DNA of 7,696 nucleotides from Rhizobium sp. Q54 (lineage in GTDB: Bacteria; Pseudomonadota; Alphaproteobacteria; SMXS01): positions 1 to 7,696 of the forward strand of contig CAMBYA010000104.1 in the NCBI GenBank assembly GCA_945872035.1, in the 5' to 3' direction. Shown piece by piece: positions 1 to 6,104 of the stretch. Within the stretch, counting starts at the first letter, position 1; every line of letters begins with the position of its first letter. The notes beneath the pieces are model-generated. The model saw only the letters and a list, made by a program, of their open reading frames with translations, did no database searches and was not told the origin of the DNA. A program made the translations under genes and the position numbers.

Positions 1-216
1 GTGATGGACCGGAAAAACCTTGCCGCATTGCAGCGGATGGCGCCGCCGCAGGGCCCCGGTCCCGAGCTTTTCCTGCGCTATGCGCCGGGTGCCGGGGTCG
101 ATGAAGTGCCCGTTCCCTACATGACCGGCGGGTTCGACGACGTGCTGGAAATGATCGAGGCCGCATCGGCCGGATTGCTGCGGGCGCTAAGGAAATCGGC
201 GAGCGGCGCACAATAA
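1..216 (+). CDS. Low-molecular-weight protein tyrosine phosphatase, C-terminal part (5' truncated by window)
   Basis: The frame is open from the first base and ends at TAA 214-216, giving 71 visible residues. The GTG at base 1 is probably internal, because the fragment matches only the C-terminal half of the low-molecular-weight tyrosine phosphatase family: MDRKNL (residues 2-7, cf. the MDxxNL motif), then a Leu/Phe-rich strand, then EVPVPY (35-40), GGF (43-45) and an amphipathic final helix ending LLRALR. The catalytic CxxxxxR(S/T) P-loop would lie upstream, outside the window. These enzymes are small cytosolic phosphatases acting on phosphotyrosine, or arsenate reductase relatives. One oddity is that the family normally has Asp-Pro-Tyr, with Asp as general acid; here codon 38 (GTT, 112-114) gives Val-Pro-Tyr. 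No GC-rich terminator follows. The family call is from remembered motifs, not a search. Confidence 0.72.
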   Translation: MMDRKNLAALQRMAPPQGPGPELFLRYAPGAGVDEVPVPYMTGGFDDVLEMIEAASAGLLRALRKSASGAQ

Positions 217-234
217 TACGTAAAAATATTGTAT

Positions 235-248
235 TAAAATATATTTTA
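235..248. repeat. Perfect AT-only palindrome in the korA upstream region
   Basis: TAAAATATATTTTA reads the same on both strands. It also sits inside a looser inverted repeat, GTAAAAATAT at 220-229 against ATATTTTAC at 241-249. It lies just upstream of a candidate -35 element, a plausible place for a regulator or nucleoid-protein site. It has no GC stem, so it is unlikely to be a strong terminator for the phosphatase gene. The function is inferred from position only. Confidence 0.5.
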
Positions 249-256
249 CATTTTTG

Positions 257-285
257 TTGATTAATCCAACGGCCAACACTAGATA
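257..285 (+). promoter_or_regulatory. Candidate sigma-70 promoter P1 for korAB
   Basis: TTGATT (257-262), a 17-bp spacer and TAGATA (280-285) give a reasonable -35/-10 pair at optimal spacing, directly after the AT-rich island. The 8-bp palindrome GATTAATC (259-266) overlaps the -35 element and could be half of an operator. Transcription would start about 135 bases upstream of the korA ATG, leaving a long leader. Confidence 0.35.
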
Positions 286-327
286 CCCGCACAGTCACGC
301 ACGCAGGCTCAACCGCTATTGTTCGCC

Positions 328-356
328 TTGCCGCAGGATGCGCGTGGTAGTATGTA
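328..356 (+). promoter_or_regulatory. Candidate sigma-70 promoter P2 for korAB
   Basis: TTGCCG (328-333), a 17-bp spacer (334-350) and TATGTA (351-356) form a second -35/-10 candidate closer to the gene, with a predicted leader of roughly 65 bases. The -10 keeps the important TA at its start but is otherwise imperfect. P1 and P2 are not mutually exclusive. Confidence 0.28.
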
Positions 357-427
357 AGCCGTGTGACAGCGCGCGTTTAAGCACGACTGCCGAAAATTCG
401 ACCCCGAAAGGATGGGGCTGGGAGAAG

Positions 428-2305
428 ATGGCAACCAATCTCGCTCAAAAGCCGACCGCGAGCGCGGACGTACATGTCCCCGCGAGCCTTGAATCCGTCG
501 TGATCCGTTTCGCCGGTGATTCCGGCGACGGCATGCAGCTGACGGGCACGCAGTTTACACACTCGACGGCGCTGATGGGCACCGACCTGGCGACCTTCCC
601 CGACTTTCCGGCGGAGATCCGGGCGCCCACGGGCACCACGTTCGGCGTGTCGGCGTATCAGATCAATTTCGGCGCGCGCCGCGTGCTGACCGCGGGCGAC
701 CAGCCCGACGTGCTCGTCGCCATGAACCCGGCGGCGCTGAAGACCAATCTGGATTCGCTGAAGACCGGCGGCACCCTGGTGGTCGACACCGGCTCGTTCA
801 ACGACAGGACGCTGGCCAAGGCGGGTTACTCGTCGAACCCGCTTGAGGACGGCAGCGTGGCGCCGTATCAGGTCATCCGGCTCGACATCTCCAGGATGAC
901 GCTGGAATCGGTCAAGGAATTCGGCCTCTCCAACAAGGAGGCCATGCGCTGCAAGAACATGTGGACGCTTGGCCTGATGCTGTGGATGTACGGCCGCCAG
1001 CGCCAGTCGGTCGTTGACTGGCTGAAGGGCAAGTTCGCCAAGTCGCAGCAACTCGCCGACGCCAACATCGCCGCGGTGAACGCGGGCCATGCCTTCGGCG
1101 AGACCGCCGAGCTGGCGGGTGACATGAGCCATTCCACCGTCGGCCGCGCCGAGGTGGCGCCGGGCGTCTACCGCACCATCACCGGCGCGGAATCGCTGGC
1201 GCTCGGCCTCGTTGCCGGCTCCAAGCTGGCTGGCCTCGACATCATGTTCGGCTCTTACCCGATCACCCCCGCCTCCACCCTGCTGCACCAGCTGGCGCGG
1301 CTGAAGGAGCACGGCGTCGTCACCTTCCAGGCGGAAGACGAGATCGCGGCGATCTGCTCGGCCATCGGCGCCTCGTTCGCCGGCTCGCTGGGCGTGACGT
1401 CCTCGTCGGGCCCGGGCATCGCGCTGAAGGGCGAGGCCATGGGCCTGGCCATCAGCACCGAGCTGCCGCTGGTGATCGTCAACTCGCAGCGCGGCGGCCC
1501 GTCGACCGGGCTGCCGACCAAGACCGAGCAGTCCGACCTGTACCAGGCGATCTACGGCCGCAACGGCGATGCGCCGCTGCCGGTCATCGCCTCCTCGACG
1601 CCGGGCGACTGCTTCGAAGTCGCCATCGAGGCGGTGCGCATCGCCACCAAGTACATGACCCCGGTGATCCTGCTGACCGACGGCTACCTGGCGAACGCGG
1701 CCGAGCCGTGGCCGGTGCCGGATTTCGACAGCCTGAAGCCGTTTCCGGTCCAGTTCCATACCAACCCGGAGAACTTCAGCCCGTCGTCGCGCGACCCGAA
1801 GACGCTGGCGCGCAACTGGGCGATCCCGGGCAATCCGGGCACCGAGCATCGCATCGGCGGCATCGAGAAGGACTTCGCCACCGGCAACATCTCCTACGCC
1901 GCGGACAATCACCAGCTGATGACCGACACCCGCTGGAACAAGGTGCTGGGCATCGCCGACGACATCCCGCTGCAGGAAATCACCCAGGGCGACGCCACCG
2001 GCGACCTGGTGGTGGTCGGCTGGGGCTCGACCTTCGGCCCGATCTACCGCGCCGTCGAACAGTCGCGCGCCAAGGGCCTGAAAGTGTCGCAGATCCATGT
2101 GCGCTACATGTGGCCGCTGCCGAAGAACCTGGGCGATTTGCTGAAGGGCTTCAAGCAGGTGCTGGTGCCCGAGATGAACAAGGGCCAGTTCGCCACCGTG
2201 CTGCGCGACAACTACCTGGTCGACGCCGTCCGCCTGAACCAGGTCAACGGCCAGCCCTTCAAGGTGAGCCGCCTGAACGAGGTCATCGCCGAGATGCTGG
2301 CCTGA
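428..2305 (+). CDS. korA: 2-oxoglutarate:ferredoxin oxidoreductase subunit alpha (fused gamma-alpha)
   Basis: KorA, with KorB, oxidatively decarboxylates 2-oxoglutarate with CoA to succinyl-CoA and CO2, reducing ferredoxin in the cytoplasm; the reaction is reversible and serves the oxidative or reductive TCA cycle. From ATG 428 the protein has 625 residues, normal for the fused two-subunit type. Residues 24-240 form the gamma-like domain, opening with VVIRFAGDSGDGMQ (24-37). From about 252 comes the alpha (pyrimidine-binding) domain, with GSYPITPAS (275-283), TFQAEDE (299-305), SSSGPG (325-330) and GGPSTGLPTKTEQ (356-368). A transketolase C-terminal-like domain follows from about 525. I chose ATG 428 because the family N-terminus starts near VVIRF; GGAG at 421-424 lies close upstream with a short spacer. 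The stop is 11 bp before korB, so the two are an operon. Substrate preference (2-oxoglutarate over pyruvate or another 2-oxoacid) is inferred from architecture. Confidence 0.93.
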   Translation: MATNLAQKPTASADVHVPASLESVVIRFAGDSGDGMQLTGTQFTHSTALMGTDLATFPDFPAEIRAPTGTTFGVSAYQINFGARRVLTAGDQPDVLVAMNPAALKTNLDSLKTGGTLVVDTGSFNDRTLAKAGYSSNPLEDGSVAPYQVIRLDISRMTLESVKEFGLSNKEAMRCKNMWTLGLMLWMYGRQRQSVVDWLKGKFAKSQQLADANIAAVNAGHAFGETAELAGDMSHSTVGRAEVAPGVYRTITGAESLALGLVAGSKLAGLDIMFGSYPITPASTLLHQLARLKEHGVVTFQAEDEIAAICSAIGASFAGSLGVTSSSGPGIALKGEAMGLAISTELPLVIVNSQRGGPSTGLPTKTEQSDLYQAIYGRNGDAPLPVIASSTPGDCFEVAIEAVRIATKYMTPVILLTDGYLANAAEPWPVPDFDSLKPFPVQFHTNPENFSPSSRDPKTLARNWAIPGNPGTEHRIGGIEKDFATGNISYAADNHQLMTDTRWNKVLGIADDIPLQEITQGDATGDLVVVGWGSTFGPIYRAVEQSRAKGLKVSQIHVRYMWPLPKNLGDLLKGFKQVLVPEMNKGQFATVLRDNYLVDAVRLNQVNGQPFKVSRLNEVIAEMLA

Positions 2306-2316
2306 GGAGAACGATC

Positions 2317-3339
2317 ATGAACGAACTCTCCCCCCAGAAGCTGACCGCCAAGGACTACGCCACCGACCAGGAAGTGCGCTGGTGCCCGGGCTGCGGCGAC
2401 TACGCCATCCTGAAGTCGGTGCAGAAGACGCTGGCCGACCTCGAGGCCGATCCGGCGAACACTGTGTTCGTGTCCGGCATCGGCTGCTCGTCGCGCTTTC
2501 CGTACTACATGGCCACCTACGGCTTCCACACGATCCATGGCCGCGCCCCGGCGTTCGCCACCGGCATCAAGCTGGCGAATCCCGATCTGGACGTCTGGAT
2601 GGTGACCGGTGACGGCGATGGCCTGTCGATCGGCGGCAACCACCTGCTGCACGTGCTGCGCCGCAACGTCGACATCCAGATCCTGCTGTTCAACAACGAA
2701 ATCTACGGCCTGACCAAGGGCCAGTATTCGCCGACCTCGCGGCCGGGAACCCGCTCGCCGTCGAGCCCGGGCGGCTCGATCGAGCGCAACCTGAACCCGT
2801 GCAACTTCGCCCTGGCCGCCGGCGCGCGCTTCGTCGCCCGCACCGTCGACACGGACCAGAAGCACATGCCGGAGATCCTCAAGCGCGCCCATGGCCACCG
2901 CGGCGCGTCGTTCGTCGAGATCTACCAGAACTGCATCGTGTTCAACGACGGCGTGTTCGCCGACTTCACCGACAAGAAAAACGCGCCCGACCGCCAGCTG
3001 CGCGCCGAGCACGGCCATCGTCTGGTCTTCGGCCCCAACAACGAGAAGGGCCTGCGCCTCAACCGCGACAAGGTGGCGATCGAGATCGTCACCATCGGCG
3101 AGAACGGCGTCACCGAGGACGACATCCTGGTGCATGACGAGACCGACGCGCTGCTGGCGCAGATGCTGGTCACCCTGGACGGCCCGGACGCGCCGGTCGT
3201 CGTCGGCGTGATCTACTGCAACCCGGTCGACACCTACGACGCCGGTGTCGCCCGGCAGGTCGCCAAGGCCAAGATCGCCAAGCCGAACGCCGACATGAAG
3301 GAGTTGCTGTTCGCCGGCAGCACCTGGACTGTCGACTGA
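2317..3339 (+). CDS. korB: 2-oxoglutarate:ferredoxin oxidoreductase subunit beta
   Basis: KorB is the thiamine-diphosphate and iron-sulfur subunit that completes KorAB. It has 340 residues, starting at ATG 2317 behind AGGAGA (2305-2310). The four cysteines expected to hold the [4Fe-4S] cluster are visible: C23 and C26 in WCPGCGDY, C57 in GIGCSSR and C206 in YQNC. The ThDP/Mg motif is GDGDGLSIGGNH (98-109), with NNEIYGLTKGQ (126-136) continuing it. The following YSPTS (137-141) is typical of the 2-oxoglutarate enzymes. There is no ferredoxin domain or delta subunit, so a separate ferredoxin must accept the electrons; none is encoded here. The gene is intact and ends 25 bp before a strong terminator, so korAB is probably a two-gene transcript. 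Confidence 0.94.
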   Translation: MNELSPQKLTAKDYATDQEVRWCPGCGDYAILKSVQKTLADLEADPANTVFVSGIGCSSRFPYYMATYGFHTIHGRAPAFATGIKLANPDLDVWMVTGDGDGLSIGGNHLLHVLRRNVDIQILLFNNEIYGLTKGQYSPTSRPGTRSPSSPGGSIERNLNPCNFALAAGARFVARTVDTDQKHMPEILKRAHGHRGASFVEIYQNCIVFNDGVFADFTDKKNAPDRQLRAEHGHRLVFGPNNEKGLRLNRDKVAIEIVTIGENGVTEDDILVHDETDALLAQMLVTLDGPDAPVVVGVIYCNPVDTYDAGVARQVAKAKIAKPNADMKELLFAGSTWTVD

Positions 3340-3364
3340 GGCCTCCGGTCTATAGCAACACGAA

Positions 3365-3391
3365 GGGGCGCCTCGCGGCGCCCCTTTTTTT
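3365..3391 (+). terminator. Intrinsic terminator of korAB
   Basis: A perfect 8-bp GC stem, GGGGCGCC (3365-3372) with GGCGCCCC (3377-3384), encloses a TCGC loop and runs straight into seven T residues (3385-3391). Two A residues before the stem can extend pairing into the T run. It lies 25 bp after the korB stop. Read from the minus strand the same hairpin is followed by only two T residues, so it would be a poor terminator for the convergent WG-repeat gene. Confidence 0.93.
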
Positions 3392-3507
3392 GTTTCGGTC
3401 TGGTTGGTTACAGGCTCAGGGACACGGCGAAAATTGTGCCTTGCCCACCAGGGATCACCGCGTCACACGGCTGATTCCCATAGAACCATTTGTCTGGATC
3501 GGCGCTG
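3392..3507. other. Convergent intergenic tail between the korAB terminator and the WG-repeat gene
   Basis: About 116 bp separate the terminator T run from the WG gene stop. No terminator proper to the WG gene is evident on the minus strand. One minus-strand frame, different from the WG frame, is open for about 48 codons, overlapping the 3' end of the WG gene and ending at TAA 3410-3408. It has no start codon or ribosome-binding site that I can defend, so I do not call it a gene. Confidence 0.5.
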
Positions 3508-4539
3508 TTACGGGACGCAGTCGCTGGCGTTGCCGTCGAACTGCGGGTTGATCACCCACTTGCCCTTCCTGTTCACATAGCCCCACTTGCTGCCGAACTT
3601 GGCGAGCGCCAGGCCGTCGTCGAACGGGCCGGCGTCGTCGAACTGGGGGATGATCGCCCAGCGTCCCTTACGGTCGATGAAACCCCAGCGTCCGTTCTGC
3701 GCGGCCGGCGCCAGGCCGTCGTCGAACGGACCGGCATGCTGGAACTGCGGATTGACGACCCATGCGCCGTCCTTGTCGATGAATCCCCAGCGGCCGTTCT
3801 TCGATGCGGGCACCAGGCCGTCCTCGAAGTCGTCGCCGGCCTGATCGAACTCGGGATTGATCACCCAGATGCCCTTCTCGTCGATGAATCCGTAGCGGCC
3901 CTCGAACCCGGCCAGCGCCAGGCCGTCGTCGCCATAGCGGCCCGCGGCGGCGAACTGCGGGTTGACCAGCCATTTGCCGTCCCTGCCGATATAGCCCCAG
4001 CGGTCGCCCTGCCGCACGGCGGCGCGCCCTTCGTTGAACATGTTGGCTTCGGTGAACTGGGGGTTGACCACCCACGTGCCGGTCTTGTCGACATAGCCCC
4101 ACAGGCCCGCCTGCATGGCGGCGGCGATGCCGCCGTCGGAGAAGTCGCCGGTGGCTTCGAAGGTGGGCTTCACCGCCCACTGACCCTTCCTGTCGATGTA
4201 GCCGGCGCCGTCCTCGGTCTCGGCCGGCGCAAGGCCGTTGTCGCCGAACATGTAGGCGGCGGCGAACGCCGGTGCGATCGCCCAGTTGCCCTTGCCGTCT
4301 ACGTAGCCCCAGAGATCGCCCTGCCGCGCCACGGCGAGGCCGTTCTCGAACGGCCAGAGCGCATCGAACTGGGGATTGAGCACCCATTGGCCGTCGCGGT
4401 CGACCATGCCGCACAGGCCATCGGCGCGGACGATCAGCGCCTCGTCGCGCGACGCCCGCGGCGCGTGGTCCTTGTCGAAGATGATGGCGCCGACGATCAG
4501 CACCAGGAGAATGGCGACGGCGATAAGCATGTAGCGCAT
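3508..4539 (-). CDS. Membrane-anchored WG-repeat protein with nine repeats
   Basis: This is a 343-residue protein of unknown role. Residues 4-20 are a hydrophobic segment ending at FDKDH, so the chain is either anchored with its bulk in the periplasm or secreted; no lipobox Cys is present. The rest is nine tandem WG repeats of 34-35 residues on the pattern G-x-WG-[FY]-[IV]-D-[RK]-x-G-x-W-x-[IV]-x-P-x-F. The repeat marker pair falls at 43, 77, 112, 147, 181, 216, 251, 285 and 319 and is degenerate in repeats 1 (CG), 3 (AG) and 6 (YG). The only cysteines are C43 in repeat 1 and C341 after repeat 9. Repeats 7 and 8 match at 24 of 34 residues. The start is ATG 4539, with GAGG six bases upstream; Met4 is a possible alternative. 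It lies 97 bp downstream of the reductase gene on the same strand. WG-repeat proteins are widespread and mostly uncharacterised, so I give no function. Confidence 0.88.
   Translation of the reverse strand: MRYMLIAVAILLVLIVGAIIFDKDHAPRASRDEALIVRADGLCGMVDRDGQWVLNPQFDALWPFENGLAVARQGDLWGYVDGKGNWAIAPAFAAAYMFGDNGLAPAETEDGAGYIDRKGQWAVKPTFEATGDFSDGGIAAAMQAGLWGYVDKTGTWVVNPQFTEANMFNEGRAAVRQGDRWGYIGRDGKWLVNPQFAAAGRYGDDGLALAGFEGRYGFIDEKGIWVINPEFDQAGDDFEDGLVPASKNGRWGFIDKDGAWVVNPQFQHAGPFDDGLAPAAQNGRWGFIDRKGRWAIIPQFDDAGPFDDGLALAKFGSKWGYVNRKGKWVINPQFDGNASDCVP
3606..3735. repeat. Near-identical DNA repeat within the WG-repeat gene
   Basis: Bases 3606-3633 recur at 3708-3735, 102 bp apart (exactly one 34-residue repeat), with one mismatch in 28 as counted by eye. 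They encode the PFDDGLA segments at the ends of repeats 8 and 7. This conservation at DNA level is higher than elsewhere in the gene and suggests recent internal duplication or gene conversion. Confidence 0.7.
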
Positions 4540-4550
4540 GGAGAGCCTCG

Positions 4551-4581
4551 AACGGTTTCCAGATGTCTTCCGGAAGCCGTT
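4551..4581 (-). promoter_or_regulatory. Inverted repeat just upstream of the WG-repeat gene
   Basis: AACGGTTTCC (4551-4560) and GGAAGCCGTT (4572-4581) can pair over ten positions with one G-T, around an 11-base loop. The right arm also belongs to a perfect 10-bp palindrome, CTTCCGGAAG (4567-4576), so two competing folds are possible. The element begins about 11 bases upstream of the start codon, right beside the GAGG ribosome-binding site. It could be an operator, a 5'-UTR structure or a remnant of the reductase terminator. No T run follows on the minus strand, so terminator activity would be weak. Confidence 0.35.
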
Positions 4582-4636
4582 AACGCCCGCGCGCGGGAAA
4601 GGTTACCCCGGAGCCCCGTGAGCCTCCTCGCCTTGA

Positions 4637-5938
4637 TCAGCCGAGCGAGCCCAGCATGTCGGGGATGGTGGTGAACTTGCGCCGCGGCGCGCCGTGGGAG
4701 GCGCCCGCTTCCTCGGCCGCCTCGATACGCTTCCAGTCCTCGAACGTCACCACCCGCACCTCGCGGTCGGCGAGCAGCTGGTCGAGGCCCGCCGGGCCCT
4801 GCTTGTAGGCATCTGGCATCAACGCCTTGGCGTATTCCGCCACCTTGCTGCCGTCGGGGAAGTTGGTGGCGATGGTGCCGCTGGGACCGCGTTTGGCCCA
4901 GCCGGCGACATAGAGGCCGTCCTCGATCTTGCCGTCCTGGTTCTGGAAGCGCTGGTTGCGCTCGTCATAGGCCACATTGTCGAGCGGCATGGACTGGGTG
5001 CCGATGCAGGCGACCACGATGTTGCAGGGCACCTCGAAGGTTTCGCCGGTGGCGACGACCTTGCCGTCATCCGTCAATTTGGTCCGCTCCATGCGGATGC
5101 CGGACACCTTGCCCTCGCCCAGCACGGCGACGGGCATGGCGTAGAACTGCAAATGGATACGCACCGGCTTCTCGTCGCCCTTGTTCCTGGCATATTCGCG
5201 CAGGTAGCCGACATTCTTTTCCTGGCTGCCGCGGCCCTTGTCTTCCAGCGCCACGTCCTCGCCGGGCAGCACCGCCGGATCGACCAGCGTGACCGCATTG
5301 TCCAGCTCGCCGAACTCCTTCACTTCCTTGTGGGTGAAGGCGGCCTGGAGCGGCCCGCGGCGGGCGAACACGTGAATGTCGGCCAGCGGCGCGACGTCGA
5401 TGGCGTCGGCGGCATAGTGGGCCATGTCGGTGGCGCGCACCTCTTCGCCGGTCTTGGCGAGCAGCCGGGCCACATCCAGCGCCACGTTGCCGGCGCCGAT
5501 CACCACGGCCGTGCCGGTGCTCAGGTCGGGCGCCAGCTCCTTGAAATCCGGATGGGCGTTGTACCAGCCGACGAACTCGGACGAGCCGTAGACACCCACC
5601 AGGTCCTCGCCGGGAATGCCCAGGCGACGGTCCTTCGGCGCGCCGGTCGCCAGCACGACGGCGTCGTAGAGGCCGCGCAGCTCGGCGATGGAGACGTCGC
5701 GCGGCACGTCCACGTTGCCGAGGAAGCGCACCTGCGGCGCCTGAGCCGTGCGCTCGAAGGTCTTGGCGATCTTCTTGCTGCTTTGGTGATCGGGGGCGAC
5801 GCCGGCACGGATCAGGCCGAACGGCGTCGGCAGGCGGTCGATGATGTCCACCCGGCAGTCCGGGATCTCCTTGATCAGCGCGGCGGCCGAGTAGAATCCG
5901 CCGGGCCCGGACCCGACAATCGCAACGGTCAGGCCCAT
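4637..5938 (-). CDS. fprA: Ferredoxin--NADP+ reductase, adrenodoxin reductase / FprA type
   Basis: This FAD enzyme exchanges electrons between ferredoxin and NADP(H) in the cytoplasm. The 433-residue length fits the adrenodoxin-reductase/FprA class rather than the smaller plant-type reductases. The N-terminal FAD fold has GSGPGG (9-14), followed by PFGLIRAGVAPDHQ (39-52) and ATGA (97-100). A second nucleotide fold has GAGNVALDVARLL (148-160) and ARRGPLQAAFTHKE (192-205), whose adjacent arginines are placed to read the NADP 2'-phosphate. VAGWAKRGPSGTIATN (344-359) closes the FAD site. The start is ATG 5938, with GGAGAGG about seven bases upstream. It lies downstream of, and convergent with, korAB, with the WG gene in between. 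It is a natural electron partner for the ferredoxin that KorAB reduces, which is inferred from function and proximity, not from co-transcription. The WG gene 97 bp downstream may share its transcript. Confidence 0.92.
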   Translation of the reverse strand: MGLTVAIVGSGPGGFYSAAALIKEIPDCRVDIIDRLPTPFGLIRAGVAPDHQSSKKIAKTFERTAQAPQVRFLGNVDVPRDVSIAELRGLYDAVVLATGAPKDRRLGIPGEDLVGVYGSSEFVGWYNAHPDFKELAPDLSTGTAVVIGAGNVALDVARLLAKTGEEVRATDMAHYAADAIDVAPLADIHVFARRGPLQAAFTHKEVKEFGELDNAVTLVDPAVLPGEDVALEDKGRGSQEKNVGYLREYARNKGDEKPVRIHLQFYAMPVAVLGEGKVSGIRMERTKLTDDGKVVATGETFEVPCNIVVACIGTQSMPLDNVAYDERNQRFQNQDGKIEDGLYVAGWAKRGPSGTIATNFPDGSKVAEYAKALMPDAYKQGPAGLDQLLADREVRVVTFEDWKRIEAAEEAGASHGAPRRKFTTIPDMLGSLG

Positions 5939-6104
5939 CAGCCCACCTCTCCCCTAAGATTTCTCACTTCAAATCCCCATTCCGCGGTCCCGCCCGAAAA
6001 CCTATATCGAAATATAGTCATCCGTGCCGAAGGGTTTGCCGCAGGCCTCCGTTTAATAGCCAAGAACAGGGCTTAGGGCAACGATTGGCGATCGGATAGG
6101 CTGC
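5939..6104. other. Divergent intergenic region between the reductase and the sigma-factor operon
   Basis: This 166-bp region must hold promoters in both directions. It contains the inverted repeat at 6002-6017 and a locally AT-richer core. I found no clean sigma-70 pair for either gene and no convincing GGAAC-type ECF promoter with 16-17 bp spacing ahead of the sigma gene, although an isolated GAAC occurs at 6064-6067. No small ORF or RNA gene is apparent. Confidence 0.6.
6002..6017. promoter_or_regulatory. Inverted repeat CTATAT-CGAA-ATATAG, possible operator
   Basis: CTATATCGAAATATAG has perfect 6-bp arms around a 4-base centre. It lies 64 bp upstream of the reductase start and 88 bp upstream of the putative sigma start. 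Its minus-strand TATATT and TATAGG could serve as -10 elements for the reductase gene, so a protein bound here might control either or both directions. No known consensus is matched. Confidence 0.35.

Larger units (their letters stand above)
217..427. other. Intergenic region upstream of korA, AT-rich at its left end
   Basis: This gap of about 210 bp separates the phosphatase fragment from korA. Roughly the first 50 bases are very AT-rich against a GC-rich background and hold a perfect 14-bp palindrome. The rest is of ordinary composition and carries two candidate promoters. The korA frame is open back to a TTG at 254, and an in-frame ATG lies at 338. Neither has a convincing ribosome-binding site, and the residues they would add (for example CSPCRR and CKPC) do not belong to the KorA family, so I treat the stretch as leader rather than coding. 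Confidence 0.6.

Noticed and set aside
254..427. N-terminal extension of KorA from TTG 254 or ATG 338
   Set aside because: No suitable ribosome-binding site and no family similarity before ATG 428. It would also overlap the candidate promoters.
377..2098. Long minus-strand open frame (573 codons) opposite korA
   Set aside because: It lies antisense to a clearly recognised gene. Its product is Arg/Ala/Val/Gly-rich without motifs, as expected from the complementary frame of a GC-rich coding sequence.
4586..4597. CCCGCGCGCGGG palindrome as a terminator after the reductase gene
   Set aside because: The stem has no loop of normal size and no T run follows on the minus strand. It is likely a chance GC palindrome.
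3490..4674. Plus-strand open frame (394 codons) opposite the WG gene, with apparent internal repeats
   Set aside because: Its periodicity is just the mirror of the nine WG repeats. The minus-strand frame has the recognisable family pattern, a membrane segment and a ribosome-binding site.
4694..6076. Long plus-strand open frame (460 codons) opposite the ferredoxin reductase
   Set aside because: It is the complement of a gene with clear FAD and NADP motifs. Its low-complexity His/Arg/Ala/Gly/Val product is typical of a shadow frame.
6064..6092. GAAC...CGAT as an autoregulated ECF promoter
   Set aside because: The available CGAT matches give spacers of about 14 or 21 bp rather than 16-17, and the -35 lacks the preceding GG.
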